The notes: a model not told the origin generated them from the letters alone. Counted from the stretch's first letter, positions 51,728-59,995 are shown. The stretch: DNA of 64,000 nt from JBDSZL01 sp039925145 (GCA_039925145.1 JBDSZL010000065.1:1-64000), one strand, 5' to 3'. Program-made: numbers and translations.

Positions 51728-52423
51728 CTAACGCAGCGAGAACGATTCAGTGACGTGGGTGAAGGTCTCGAGCGCTGACGCGCCGGGCGTGCTGCTGCCG
51801 CCTGCAACGACCTGGAATGACGAATAGCGACCGCCCAGGAAGCGGACGGAACCAAATGCGAATCGCCTGGGCGATCCAGCGGTACCATCGACGAGAGAGC
51901 CGACACTGAAGCGGATCGACGCGTCCGTTCCGTCACACACCTGTACCTGCGGGTCGGTATGTCCGAACCTGTCGACCTTGCGTGCCGCTGCGAGCACGTC
52001 GGCCGGCACGGGTCGGCGATCCACGTGGTCTGCCGCAGTGAGCATGGCGCAGAAATTCTCGCGCGTCAGAGGCGGCAACGCCGCCACGACGCGAGCACGC
52101 TGCGGATCGGGCAGGAGCTGCAATCCAAGGTGGTCGTACAGACCACCCAGTGCCTGCCTGTCGACGAGTACGGCGCCCTGCGTCAACACCGCTTCCGCAT
52201 TGATCGATTGCAGATGCACAGCGGCCGCGCGCTCCTGAAACCCGTCGTCCATCCCAACCGAGGCCGCGCCAAATGACGGAGGGTAGGCAAAAGAAAAACG
52301 GCCTTGCGGATCGTTGTACGTGAGCCAATCGGATGGCGGTCGCTGAGCGACCAGCCGATCGCTTGCGCCGAGCGTCAGGCTCGCCGCCAGCACCGCCGCG
52401 ACGCCGGACGTGCGGATCTGCAT
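51728..52423 (-). CDS. Exported hypothetical protein
   Basis: 231 residues with signal peptide MQIRTSGVAAVLAASLTLGA. The N-terminal half has a beta pattern with YNDPQGRFSFAYPPSFG, a common start of PsbP/MOG1-like secreted domains; two cysteines (NFCAML, QVCDGT) may form a disulfide. Its ATG directly follows the hemA TAG, so it is the last gene of the met8-cobA-sir-hemA operon although its role there is not evident. Confidence 0.6.
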   Translation of the reverse strand: MQIRTSGVAAVLAASLTLGASDRLVAQRPPSDWLTYNDPQGRFSFAYPPSFGAASVGMDDGFQERAAAVHLQSINAEAVLTQGAVLVDRQALGGLYDHLGLQLLPDPQRARVVAALPPLTRENFCAMLTAADHVDRRPVPADVLAAARKVDRFGHTDPQVQVCDGTDASIRFSVGSLVDGTAGSPRRFAFGSVRFLGGRYSSFQVVAGGSSTPGASALETFTHVTESFSLR

Positions 52424-53497
52424 CTACCCGACGCGAGCCCGGGTGCCGGGGCGTGCAGCGGCGCTACGCGCGCGGAATTTGCCATAGGCGCGTTCGGCTT
52501 CTGCGCGGACGATGGATTCGACGGCGGGCACTTCTCGCGCGCGACGGGCGACGGACGCTCGCGCAATATCCCCGAGATCGTCGATCGACCGCAGGCTGAC
52601 GCCCGGTAGGGCGCCAACGGCGGGGTCGATCACGCGCGGGACGCTGATATCGACAATGGTCAACGGCTTTTCGGCACGTGAAGTGCCGACCGCAGAGACC
52701 TCGACGAGCACGACGGGGGACGCGGCCGCTGCGATGAGCAGGTCTACCGATCTCAACGTCTCGGTCAACGCTTCCAACGGCACGACCTGTGCGCCTGTCC
52801 CGGCAGCAGCCTGTTGTGCGTGGTGGGGTGATCGGCTGCTCAGGAACAACCTCGCCGGGGACAGCCTGGACAGCCGCAGAAGCGCCTGACGCCCGGCCTG
52901 CCCCGCACCGATCACGAGCGCCGTCCGACCGCCGAGCGACGGAGCGCCACGCATCGCGAGCGCGACTGCAGCCGACGCGGCCGACATCACCCCTTTCGCG
53001 ATCTGTGTTTCCGATCGGGCGCGACCGCTTGCGCGCAGGGCTCCCGCGATCACGCAATCCAGATACGGTCCAACGCTGCCACTGGCCCGACAGAGCGTCG
53101 CGGCCCGCCGAACCTGACCCGCGATCTCGGCTTCGCCAAGAATCACGGATTCCAGACCGGATGCCACGCGCGCAAGGTGCTGGATCGCGTCGATCCCCGA
53201 CTTCACGCAAGGTGTCGGAGAGGAGGCAAAGACGTCGGCGGCAGGGCCCTGCCCGAGCAACTGGCGCAGCTCGTATTCAGCCGCCTGCCGATCGGTGGTG
53301 ACAGCGTAAAGCTCGAGCCGGTGGCAGGTCGCGAGGATCAGCAGTTCAGTGACACTGGGCGCTGCCTCACGCGCGCGAGACAGCCAAGCCGGCACCTGAC
53401 CCACCGATCGGGCCAGGCACTCACGCTCGGCGACGCCGGCCACGCGGTGGCTTCTGCCGAGGAGCAGCAGATCCGGGCTGCCTGCTACGTCGCGCAC
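52424..53497 (-). CDS. hemA: Glutamyl-tRNA reductase
   Basis: 357 residues from GTG. It makes glutamate-1-semialdehyde from Glu-tRNA, the first step towards tetrapyrroles. The catalytic cysteine is in LILATCHRLELYAV (usually STCNRTE), with HLARVASGLESVILGEAEIAGQVRRA and the Rossmann LVIGAGQAGRQALLRLS. The protein is shorter at the C-terminus (no long dimerisation helix beyond RAEAERAYGKF) than the 420-residue enzymes. It overlaps the sulfite reductase stop by 13 bp, so it supplies siroheme for it; a second hemA for haem would be expected elsewhere. Confidence 0.93.
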   Translation of the reverse strand: MRDVAGSPDLLLLGRSHRVAGVAERECLARSVGQVPAWLSRAREAAPSVTELLILATCHRLELYAVTTDRQAAEYELRQLLGQGPAADVFASSPTPCVKSGIDAIQHLARVASGLESVILGEAEIAGQVRRAATLCRASGSVGPYLDCVIAGALRASGRARSETQIAKGVMSAASAAVALAMRGAPSLGGRTALVIGAGQAGRQALLRLSRLSPARLFLSSRSPHHAQQAAAGTGAQVVPLEALTETLRSVDLLIAAAASPVVLVEVSAVGTSRAEKPLTIVDISVPRVIDPAVGALPGVSLRSIDDLGDIARASVARRAREVPAVESIVRAEAERAYGKFRARSAAARPGTRARVG

Positions 53498-55320
53498 TCG
53501 CCCTCCATCGTCTCGGGCGCGAAGGCATGCGTTTCGGCCAGATCGATGAAGTCCTGCTCGGAAGCGGTTTCAGGAGTGAGCGGCTCGAGGTCAGCCAGCA
53601 ATGTCTTCACGGCGGCGAGATCCACCCGGTTGAAGAATGCCGCCGCGGATTCGTCCGGGCGCCGCTCCTGCGCATAGAAGTCTGTCAGCCGCTCGAGCGC
53701 AACTGGCCCTCGTCGGGCCGGAATCTTCGCGACGAGCCGGCCGAACGTCGCACCTTCGACGCTGACGCCGCCACCCACCATGACAAAGTACTGCGGCACC
53801 GGACGACCCTCGACCTTGCGCAGGCTCCCCTGGAATCCCACTGCGGCGATGTGATGCTGCCCGCATCCGTTCGGGCAGCCGCTCACCTTGACGTCGAGCG
53901 ACGGCGCCAGCGGGATGAGTCTGGGATTCGCGCGCACGTGATCCTCGAGCAACCGGCCGAGCCCGCGCGACTGCGTGACGGCCAGCTTGCACGACTCGGC
54001 GCCGGGGCAGCTCGTCACGTCCGCAATGGTGTCCGCATCGCCAAGCGCGAGCCCGGCAGCGGCCAGACGTGAATAGAGGGCGAATCCCTCGTCCTGTGGT
54101 ACCCAGCGGAACACCAAATTCTGCGTGGGGGTCACACGAACGGATCCCTCGCTGTAGCTGCGCGAGAGGTCGGCGAGCACGCGAAACTGCGCGCTGGTCA
54201 GATCGCCGAGCGGCACTGTCGCAATCGCGGCAACGTAGCCGGCCTGCTTCTGCGGCCGGATGTTCGTCGCCGCCCATTTCGCGAAATCGGCCTCGGTCGC
54301 GTGCACCGCCGGAACCGGCTCGGGACGAATGCCCGGCCCCCGCACGTCACCGGCCGCCACGCGCACGGCAATTTCCTCGAGAGACGGAGCATTGGGGCGC
54401 GGCCAATCCGGCGCAGGTTCGGCGGCGAGCGCCTCGGGATCGAACGGCAGCGGCACGCCGCCTTCGGCTTCCACTTCAGCCAGCGTCCGGTCGAACTCGG
54501 CGCGCCAACGGTCCCAGCCGAGCGACTTGATCAGGAACTTCATCCGATTACGCGCTTTGTGCTTGTAGTCACCGAACTCGTGAAACACGCGAACGATGGC
54601 CTCCGCCACGCTGAACATCTCTTCGACCGGCAGGAAGTCGTACAGCTCCATGCCGCTGACACTCATCGTCGCCGTGCCGCCGCCGACGAGCACCCTGAAA
54701 CCGCGACGGCCATCGCGTACACGGCCGAGCCAGCCGATGTCGTTGATGGTGGCCTTGACGTGATCTTCCGTGCAGCCCTCGAAACCGATCTTGAACTTGC
54801 GCGGGAGCGAGGAGCTCAGCGGATGCCGGAGGAAGTAGCGGGTCATCGCCTCCGAGAAGGGGGTCACATCGAACGGCTCGGTCGCCGAGACGCCCGCATA
54901 CGCGCACGCCGTGATGTTACGCACGGAATTACCGCACGCCTCGCGTGTCGTGATCCCGGCCTCGAGCATGCGGCGCATCGCCGGCTCGGCGTCGTGCAGC
55001 TTGACGAAATGGAACTGGATGTTCTGGCGCGTCGTGATGTGGCCGAAACCCCGGCTGTAGCGGTCGGCGACGTCTGCCATGGCCATCATGTGCTCGGCGG
55101 TGAGCACGCCCTGCGGAATCTTGACGCGCATCATCTGCGCGTCGTCCATCTGCCGCTGACCATACGTGCCGCGCAGCAGACGGAAACCCCGCCACTGATC
55201 GGCCGTGATCTCGCCGGTCTCGAACTTCGCGAGCATGTCGGCGAACTCGTCGATGTCCGACTGTTTGGCGAATGACAGACGTGCGCGGCCGAGGGTCTTC
55301 AGATCGTCTTGGGGTGCCAT
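53485..55320 (-). CDS. sir: Siroheme- and [4Fe-4S]-dependent sulfite/nitrite reductase
   Basis: 611 residues from the ATG at 55320. Two ferredoxin-like halves (GFGHITTRQNIQFHF; TPTQNLVFRWV) frame the siroheme site. Cluster ligands: SCPGAESCKLAVTQSRGL (Cys-x5-Cys) and SGCPNGCGQHH (Cys-x3-Cys). Assimilatory enzymes with these motifs reduce sulfite to sulfide or nitrite to ammonia with ferredoxin or NADPH; the siroheme-synthesis genes and the cysteine leader argue for sulfite, but the family includes nitrite reductases and the choice is not certain. Extra sequence to 55539 in the frame is a shadow of cobA. Confidence 0.88.
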   Translation of the reverse strand: MAPQDDLKTLGRARLSFAKQSDIDEFADMLAKFETGEITADQWRGFRLLRGTYGQRQMDDAQMMRVKIPQGVLTAEHMMAMADVADRYSRGFGHITTRQNIQFHFVKLHDAEPAMRRMLEAGITTREACGNSVRNITACAYAGVSATEPFDVTPFSEAMTRYFLRHPLSSSLPRKFKIGFEGCTEDHVKATINDIGWLGRVRDGRRGFRVLVGGGTATMSVSGMELYDFLPVEEMFSVAEAIVRVFHEFGDYKHKARNRMKFLIKSLGWDRWRAEFDRTLAEVEAEGGVPLPFDPEALAAEPAPDWPRPNAPSLEEIAVRVAAGDVRGPGIRPEPVPAVHATEADFAKWAATNIRPQKQAGYVAAIATVPLGDLTSAQFRVLADLSRSYSEGSVRVTPTQNLVFRWVPQDEGFALYSRLAAAGLALGDADTIADVTSCPGAESCKLAVTQSRGLGRLLEDHVRANPRLIPLAPSLDVKVSGCPNGCGQHHIAAVGFQGSLRKVEGRPVPQYFVMVGGGVSVEGATFGRLVAKIPARRGPVALERLTDFYAQERRPDESAAAFFNRVDLAAVKTLLADLEPLTPETASEQDFIDLAETHAFAPETMEGECAT

Positions 55321-55331
55321 GTGTGCTCCTC

Positions 55332-56105
55332 TTACCGAAATCGATCGCCGGCGTCCGGCACCGTCGCGAGCGAGACGACGTGGCCGATGACCAGAACCCC
55401 GGGTTGCCTGCGAGAACCAATGCCGTCCTTCACGCCGAGGGTGGCCAGGGATCCCGTCCAGATCTTCTCGCCCGACCGCGATGCGTTCACCACGACCGCC
55501 GCGGGCGTCTCTGGCAGCCAGCCTGCCGCGACGAGGCACTGCGCGATTCGCGCCCGCTCGCCGATGCCCATGAGCACGACAATCGTCGTGACTGGCGAGA
55601 TGCTGGCCAACACCGGCTCGTAGGCCGCCCGCTCGTGCCCGCTGACCACGACGAACGCCGACGCGACGCCGCGATAGGTTACCGGAATCCCAGCCGCCGC
55701 AGGGCCCGCCGTTGCCGAGGTGACGCCGGGCACCACTTCGAACGGCACTCCGGCCGCTCGCAGAGCCTGTGCCTCTTCGCCGCCCCGCCCGAGAACAAAC
55801 GGGTCGCCCGACTTCAACCGGACCACGCGCCGTCCTGCCAAGGCGGCCGCAATCATGCGCTCGCTCACCTCTTGCTGGGTGAGCGCCTTACGTCCGACAC
55901 GCTTCGCAACTGACACCCGGTCGGCTTGCGCGGCCAGCGCGACCACGGCGTCGGGGGTCAACCCATCGTAAAGCACCAGGTCGGCCGATCGCAGCCGCTG
56001 CAGCGCCCGGACGGTCAACAACTCTGGATCGCCTGGTCCTGCCCCGACGAGTGAGACAATCCCGCGGGCCGTCGCGGTCGGCCGCTTACTTTCGCCGTCG
56101 GTCAC
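55332..56105 (-). CDS. cobA: Uroporphyrinogen-III C-methyltransferase (SUMT)
   Basis: 257 residues from the GTG at 56105 that overlaps the met8 stop (GTGA). It makes precorrin-2 from uroporphyrinogen III, using two SAM. IVSLVGAGPGDPELLTVRALQRL (residues 16-38), YDGLTPDAV, VRLKSGDPFVLGRGGEEA and PGVTSATAGPAAAGIPVTYRG, and the C-terminal VVVNASRSGEKIWTGSLATL are standard. Second gene of the operon. The gap of 11 bp to sir makes co-transcription certain in practice. Confidence 0.95.
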   Translation of the reverse strand: MTDGESKRPTATARGIVSLVGAGPGDPELLTVRALQRLRSADLVLYDGLTPDAVVALAAQADRVSVAKRVGRKALTQQEVSERMIAAALAGRRVVRLKSGDPFVLGRGGEEAQALRAAGVPFEVVPGVTSATAGPAAAGIPVTYRGVASAFVVVSGHERAAYEPVLASISPVTTIVVLMGIGERARIAQCLVAAGWLPETPAAVVVNASRSGEKIWTGSLATLGVKDGIGSRRQPGVLVIGHVVSLATVPDAGDRFR

Positions 56106-56731
56106 GCAGGTTCGTCCTTGAGTTCCCGGCAGCAACTCAGCGTGCCACAGTATCGACGCGCCAGCACGGCCGCAAGCTGGGGACGCCGCTCGCTCATCGG
56201 CACGCCAGTCGCCCGCCACGTCTGCTTGAGCTCGTCCGCTCGTGCGAACCACACGGCCATATCGTCCGGCAACACCTCGTCGAGCGCCTCGCGCACCAAG
56301 CCCGCGAGCGCTGGTGCACGACCGCTCGTGGAGATCGCAATCGTGAGATCGCTGCGGCGCACGACACCGCCGAGATATGCGGTCGCCGCCCCCGGGTCGT
56401 CGACCGCGTTCACGAAGAGCCGGCGGGTCGCGGCGGCCAGCGACACCGCGCGATTGACCGCGGGCGTGGCAGCGGAGACCACGAACCAGACGTCGTCGAG
56501 GTCCGATTCCTGAAACTCGCGGCGGAGGATCGTGACCGGGCGGCTCTCGATCTCGGCACAGACATCCGGAGCGACCACAGTGACTCGCGCGCCCGCAGCC
56601 AGAAGTGCCTCGAGCTTGCTCGCGGCGACAGGGCCCGCGCCCACAACGAGCACCGACACACTCTCGAGCTTCAGGAACACTGGGAACAGGCTGGTGTCAG
56701 CGCCCACAGTCGTGTCTCGAATTCCGCACAA
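56102..56731 (-). CDS. met8: Precorrin-2 dehydrogenase / sirohydrochlorin ferrochelatase
   Basis: 209 residues from a TTG at 56731 or about 201 from the GTG at 56707; both are non-ATG starts. LFPVFLKLESVSVLVVGAGPVAASKLEALLAAGA (near residues 15-48) is the NAD-binding start shared with CysG and Met8, followed by VNAVDDP and TIAISTSGRAPALAG, the catalytic region. It converts precorrin-2 to siroheme. First structural gene of the siroheme/sulfite reductase operon; an attenuator lies 25-60 bp before it. Confidence 0.93.
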   Translation of the reverse strand: MCGIRDTTVGADTSLFPVFLKLESVSVLVVGAGPVAASKLEALLAAGARVTVVAPDVCAEIESRPVTILRREFQESDLDDVWFVVSAATPAVNRAVSLAAATRRLFVNAVDDPGAATAYLGGVVRRSDLTIAISTSGRAPALAGLVREALDEVLPDDMAVWFARADELKQTWRATGVPMSERRPQLAAVLARRYCGTLSCCRELKDEPA

Positions 56732-56755
56732 GGCTCAATGAGTCACCAGAAACAG

Positions 56756-56789
56756 AAAAGCCCGCGAACCGGTGGCGATCCGCGGGCTT
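56756..56789 (-). terminator. Attenuator terminator before met8
   Basis: On the minus strand AAGCCCGCG (56789-56781) and CGCGGGCTT (56766-56758) pair perfectly over 9 bp with a 14-nt loop, followed by TTTCTGTTT. It sits after the cysteine leader and before the met8 start, within one transcription unit. Part of its 5' arm is complementary to CGCGGG in the leader (56834-56829). Confidence 0.85.
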
Positions 56790-56811
56790 CAGAAATGACC
56801 GACCGTGCTCG

Positions 56812-56901
56812 TCAGTCCGCTCGATACACCCGCGTGGCACCCACGTCCTCGTTGTGACAAGGACACGCGCAACAACAACACGGGGTCGTGCAGAGCGACA
56901 T
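56812..56901 (-). CDS. Cysteine-rich leader peptide of the siroheme/sulfite reductase operon
   Basis: 29 codons: MSLCTTPCCCCACPCHNEDV and then GATRVYRAD with TGA. Seven of 29 residues are cysteine, including four in a row (codons 8-11) and CACPC. The -10 box ends 7 nt before the ATG, so the message starts at or within a base or two of the start codon: a leaderless small ORF. Downstream on the same transcript CGTGG/CCACG (codons 19-23) forms a hairpin that competes with CGCGGG pairing to the terminator arm. Most easily read as a sensor of Cys-tRNA charging. The peptide itself may have no function. Confidence 0.85.
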   Translation of the reverse strand: MSLCTTPCCCCACPCHNEDVGATRVYRAD

Positions 56902-56908
56902 CGCAGTG

Positions 56909-56940
56909 AGTGTAACAGGAAACCGCTACGACCTGAAGAC
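56909..56940 (-). promoter_or_regulatory. Promoter of the met8 operon leader
   Basis: On the minus strand an extended -10, TG-T-TACACT (56917-56909), lies 17 nt downstream of TTCAGG. Its -10 resembles the TGATACACA of the cysD leader promoter. Confidence 0.5.
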
Positions 56941-57010
56941 GGGGTGATGTCGGACCCGCCGTGCAGCAGGCGACCAGATCTGGTTATCGGCCCCGTCGTG
57001 GACCGTTGAT

Positions 57011-57040
57011 TTGACTTGACCTCGTCCGGTGCGTTATCAA
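57011..57040 (+). promoter_or_regulatory. Promoter of the cysteine synthase leader
   Basis: TTGACT (57011-57016), 17 nt, TTATCA (57034-57039). The expected transcription start near 57046 is 3 nt before the leader ATG at 57049. It is back to back with the met8 leader promoter in a 150-bp control region. Confidence 0.7.
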
Positions 57041-57048
57041 TGACTCGA

Positions 57049-57132
57049 ATGTCGTTCACAATGCGCGAGACGGCGGCCTGCCTCTGTTGTCGGCCCACCA
57101 TGGGCCTGACGAGCTGGCGCGCGCGACTGTGA
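57049..57132 (+). CDS. Cysteine-rich leader peptide of the cysteine synthase operon
   Basis: 27 codons from ATG 57049 (or 23 from ATG 57061; a third in-frame ATG at 57040 lies inside the -10 box): MSFTMRETAACLCCRPTMGL and then TSWRARL, TGA. Three cysteine codons (TGC 57079-57081, TGT TGT 57085-57090) form A-C-L-C-C-R. Further downstream the transcript holds GGCCC/GGGCC, a hairpin, and GGGCCTGA (57102-57109), an exact complement of TCAGGCCC (57171-57178) at the base of the terminator. Leaderless by promoter spacing. Confidence 0.8.
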   Translation: MSFTMRETAACLCCRPTMGLTSWRARL

Positions 57133-57174
57133 GCACGAAGTAAGGTACAGGTCGCCACAAAGGCGCCCTCTCAG

Positions 57175-57209
57175 GCCCGGAACCCTCGGTTCCGGGCTTT
57201 TTGTTTTTT
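57175..57209 (+). terminator. Attenuator terminator before the cysteine synthase gene
   Basis: GCCCGGAACC and GGTTCCGGGC pair perfectly over 10 bp with loop CTC, followed by TTTTTGTTTTTT. The ATG of the fusion gene is 9 nt after the T-tract, so transcripts ending here never include the structural gene. Confidence 0.92.
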
Positions 57210-57218
57210 GAGGCACTC

Positions 57219-58592
57219 ATGTCCGTCTCTGTGGAGTCTCGTCACGTGATCGGCGCCTCGTTGGTCGACCGGATCGGGCACACGCCCCTGGTCCGCCTGG
57301 AGCGCTTCGAGCCGCGGTGCGGTGTGGAGATCTACGCCAAGCTGGAGATGCAGAATCCCGGCGGATCGGTCAAAGATCGAGCGGCCCTGGCCATGGTGCT
57401 CGAGGGTGAGCGCACGGGCGCCCTCGATCACGGCAAGATTCTCATCGATGCCACATCGGGAAACACCGGCATCGCCTACGCCATGCTCGGAGCCGCGCGC
57501 GGACACCGCGTTCGCCTCTGCATCCCTGCGAATGTGACACCCGAACGTAAGCGCCTGCTTCGCATCTATGGGGCGGACCTGGTATTTACCGACCCGATGG
57601 AGGGCAGCGACGGCGCAATCCGGCAGGTGCGCGAGATCTACGCACGCGACCCGCATCGATACTTCTACCCAGACCAATACAGCAATCCCGCCAACTGGCA
57701 GGCGCACTTCAACACCACGGGCCCCGAGATTCTGGAGCAGACGCAGGGCCGCGTCACGCACTTCGTGGCCGGCCTTGGCACGAGCGGCACGTTCGTGGGC
57801 ACCGGACGACGACTGCGGCAGGAGCGTGCAGACATGACGCTCGTGTCGGTCCAGCCCGACTCGCCGCTCCACGGCCTCGAAGGCCTCAAGCACATGTCGT
57901 CGGCCATCGTGCCGTCCATCTACGATCCGGCATTGGCCGATCTCGACCTGCGTGTCTCGACCGATGAGGCGCATGCGCTCACTCGCAGGCTGGCGCGTGA
58001 GGAGGGCCTGTTCGTGGGTCCCTCGTGCGGCGCGGCACTGGCCGGTTGCCTGAGGGTCGCTCGCGAGCTCACGTCTGGCATCATCGTGACGGTGTTCCCG
58101 GATCGCGGCGATCGCTACCTGTCCGATTCGCTGTGGGAAATTACCGAAGAGGAAGACGCCGTGCCCGAGCCCGCAGACGCCCCTATTCACGTCCGGCTAC
58201 CGGAATCAGAAATGCTCGCCATCCGGCGGCACGCGTCCCGCATTTACCCGAACGAATGCTGCGGTGCGCTGCTTGGTCCTTCCACCGGGCATGTCACTGA
58301 AGCCTACTCGCTCGACAACACGTTTCCGGAGACCCAGCGCCGCCGGTTTCTCGTCGGCCCAGACGAGTATCGTCGCGCCGAGGCCCGCGCGACCGAGGCG
58401 GGTCTCCAGTTGCTCGGCTTCTATCACTCTCATCCGGATCACCCGGCCGAGCCCTCGGTCTTCGATCTGGAACATGCGTGGCCGAACCTCAGCTACCTGA
58501 TCATCTCGGTCCGGCAGGGACAGCCCAAAGAGGCACGGTCGTGGCGTTTGAAAGCCGACCGTTCGGGGTACGAAGAAGAATTTCTCTGCTGA
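57219..58592 (+). CDS. PLP-dependent cysteine synthase fused to a JAMM (Mec-like) protease domain
   Basis: 457 residues. Residues 1-310: fold type II PLP enzyme of the CysK/CysM family with KLEMQNPGGSVKDRAAL (PLP lysine), DATSGNTGIAYAM and GLGTSGTFVGTGRRL. Residues 330-457: JAMM metalloprotease with YPNECCGALLGPS (glutamate) and GFYHSHPDHPAEPSVFDLEHA (H-S-H-x7-S-x2-D zinc motif). In Mycobacterium CysM adds sulfide from the CysO thiocarboxylate to O-phosphoserine and Mec releases cysteine from CysO; here both activities are in one protein, so a CysO/ThiS-like carrier is predicted elsewhere. Start at ATG 57219; the TTG at 57201 would be inside the terminator. Regulated by the cysteine leader upstream. 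Confidence 0.9.
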   Translation: MSVSVESRHVIGASLVDRIGHTPLVRLERFEPRCGVEIYAKLEMQNPGGSVKDRAALAMVLEGERTGALDHGKILIDATSGNTGIAYAMLGAARGHRVRLCIPANVTPERKRLLRIYGADLVFTDPMEGSDGAIRQVREIYARDPHRYFYPDQYSNPANWQAHFNTTGPEILEQTQGRVTHFVAGLGTSGTFVGTGRRLRQERADMTLVSVQPDSPLHGLEGLKHMSSAIVPSIYDPALADLDLRVSTDEAHALTRRLAREEGLFVGPSCGAALAGCLRVARELTSGIIVTVFPDRGDRYLSDSLWEITEEEDAVPEPADAPIHVRLPESEMLAIRRHASRIYPNECCGALLGPSTGHVTEAYSLDNTFPETQRRRFLVGPDEYRRAEARATEAGLQLLGFYHSHPDHPAEPSVFDLEHAWPNLSYLIISVRQGQPKEARSWRLKADRSGYEEEFLC

Positions 58593-58604
58593 GAGGTTCG
58601 GCAC

Positions 58605-59705
58605 GTGGAGCCTGCGCTCGTCGACACCAACGCACTCGTCGCGGCGCTCCTTCGTGACCTGGCGGTCGTCCAGACCACGCGCGGCAGCGAGTGGGGGTAC
58701 AAGGGGGCCGCGTCGGCCGTCCTGCAGCTCGAGGTGCCCCTCGAAGATCTGGTCAAGGTCGACGGTGCGCTCGAGCAGGTACCGAACATCGGCCCGTCGT
58801 CACGCAAGGTCATCCTCGAAGTGCTGGCGACAGGCGGATCGGAGCGCGTCGAGCGCGCCGTGGCCGCCAGTCCAAAGGCCGCGGATATCGCGCGGCGGCG
58901 CACACTGCGCCACAATTTTCTAAGCCGTGCCGTCGTCGTGGCCACGCTCGCGCGCCGGCTACCGCGCGGGCCCAGCCGCGCCGACTACCGTGGCGACCTC
59001 CAGATGCACTCCACCTGGAGCGATGGCGGCGAGAGCATCGCGGAGCTCGCCGCAGGCTGCGTGGATCGTGGCTACACCTATTGCGCCATCACTGATCACT
59101 CGGCCGGCCTGCCGATCGCGCGCGGGGTCTCGGCCGAGCGGTTCGTCCAGCAGCACAGGGAAATCGACGAGGTGAACCGCGAATGCGCAGGCCGGTTTCA
59201 CGTCTTCAAGGGCGTGGAGACCAACATCGCAGCCGACGGCTCGCTCGATGTCCCTCCGGGCGAGCTCTCGCGATTCGACATCGTGCTCGCAGCGCCGCAC
59301 TCGAAGCTGCGCATCGCCGACGACCAGACCGCCCGCATGGTGCGTGCGGTGTCGCTCGCCGGCGTGCACGTGCTCGCGCACCCACGTGGACGCATGTACG
59401 GGTCGCGCGCAGGGATCATCGCGGATTGGGATCGCGTGTTTGCAGTCGCGGCGGCGCGCCACGTGGCGATTGAAATCGACGGCGACCCGTCTCGCCAGGA
59501 TCTCGACTATGCGCTCGCCGCACGAGCCCTCGACGCCGGTTGCCTGCTCGCGCTCGACAGCGATGCCCACAGCACGGCAGAGCTGCCCAACGCGGACTGG
59601 GCGATTGCACACGCGCGGCTGGCATCGGCTGCCCGCGATCGGATCGTCAACTGCTGGGACGTCGACCGGTTGCGGGAATGGTGCGCAATGGTCCGAAATC
59701 AGTAG
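58605..59705 (+). CDS. PHP-domain phosphoesterase with N-terminal HhH-like region (PolX-type)
   Basis: 366 residues from GTG with GAGAGG upstream. The first 100 residues contain LEQVPNIGPSSRKVILEVL, a helix-hairpin-helix as in PolX N-termini; the PHP domain from residue 125 carries GDLQMHSTWSDGGESIAEL (HxH), AITDHSAG, VFKGVETNI, APHSKL, LAHPRG and LDSDAH, a full metal site. The polymerase domain of PolX is lacking. 12 bp downstream of the cysteine synthase fusion gene, thus in its operon; the reason is not obvious. Confidence 0.85.
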   Translation: MEPALVDTNALVAALLRDLAVVQTTRGSEWGYKGAASAVLQLEVPLEDLVKVDGALEQVPNIGPSSRKVILEVLATGGSERVERAVAASPKAADIARRRTLRHNFLSRAVVVATLARRLPRGPSRADYRGDLQMHSTWSDGGESIAELAAGCVDRGYTYCAITDHSAGLPIARGVSAERFVQQHREIDEVNRECAGRFHVFKGVETNIAADGSLDVPPGELSRFDIVLAAPHSKLRIADDQTARMVRAVSLAGVHVLAHPRGRMYGSRAGIIADWDRVFAVAAARHVAIEIDGDPSRQDLDYALAARALDAGCLLALDSDAHSTAELPNADWAIAHARLASAARDRIVNCWDVDRLREWCAMVRNQ

Positions 59706-59744
59706 TGCGAGGCACTCTTTGAGCCGTCCGGTTGACCCCGCCAC

Positions 59745-59901
59745 CGGACTTGCCGCCCGGCTGCGGCGGAGGGCGCGCGTCTGTCCCTGTTGTCTCGCAC
59801 GCCCCAAGAACTCGAGAGGGCGCGGCTCACGCTCGAAGCCGCGGGCGCAGACGTCGGCACCTTCGTGTGCGACGTCCGGCACGCCCCTCGCGCGACCTGA
59901 A
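59745..59901 (+). pseudogene. N-terminal remnant of a short-chain dehydrogenase
   Basis: One frame gives AEGARLSLLSRTPQELERARL then TLEAAGADVGTFVCDVRHAP and a stop, which fits the beta2-alpha-beta3 region of classical SDRs (LLSRT..ELE.A...I...G......DVRD). The preceding GLAARL is in another frame. No cofactor loop or catalytic residues remain. The 330 bp between the PHP gene and the cysD leader contain nothing else convincing. Confidence 0.6.
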
Positions 59902-59995
59902 TCTGGGCGTGATCAGCCGGCTGTTCCCGACGCGGGCGGCGCGACACCACAACCAGCCCATTGCGCGTGGTGAGACGCGCTGAGGGCGAGCCGGA

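Noticed and set aside
53485..55320. Firm assignment as assimilatory nitrite reductase
   Set aside because: Motifs do not separate nitrite from sulfite reductases; sulfur-gene context and the cysteine leader favour sulfite, so it was left as sulfite/nitrite.
56731..57219. A SAM or cobalamin riboswitch in the control region of met8 and the cysteine synthase gene
   Set aside because: No conserved riboswitch core was recognisable, and the leader ORFs with matching terminator complements account for the region.
59770..59800. Another cysteine-run frame (VCPCCL) between the PHP gene and cysD, resembling a fourth leader peptide
   Set aside because: No start codon, promoter or terminator fits it, and the same bases read in another frame as an SDR remnant (SLLSRTPQELERARL), which explains the sequence better.
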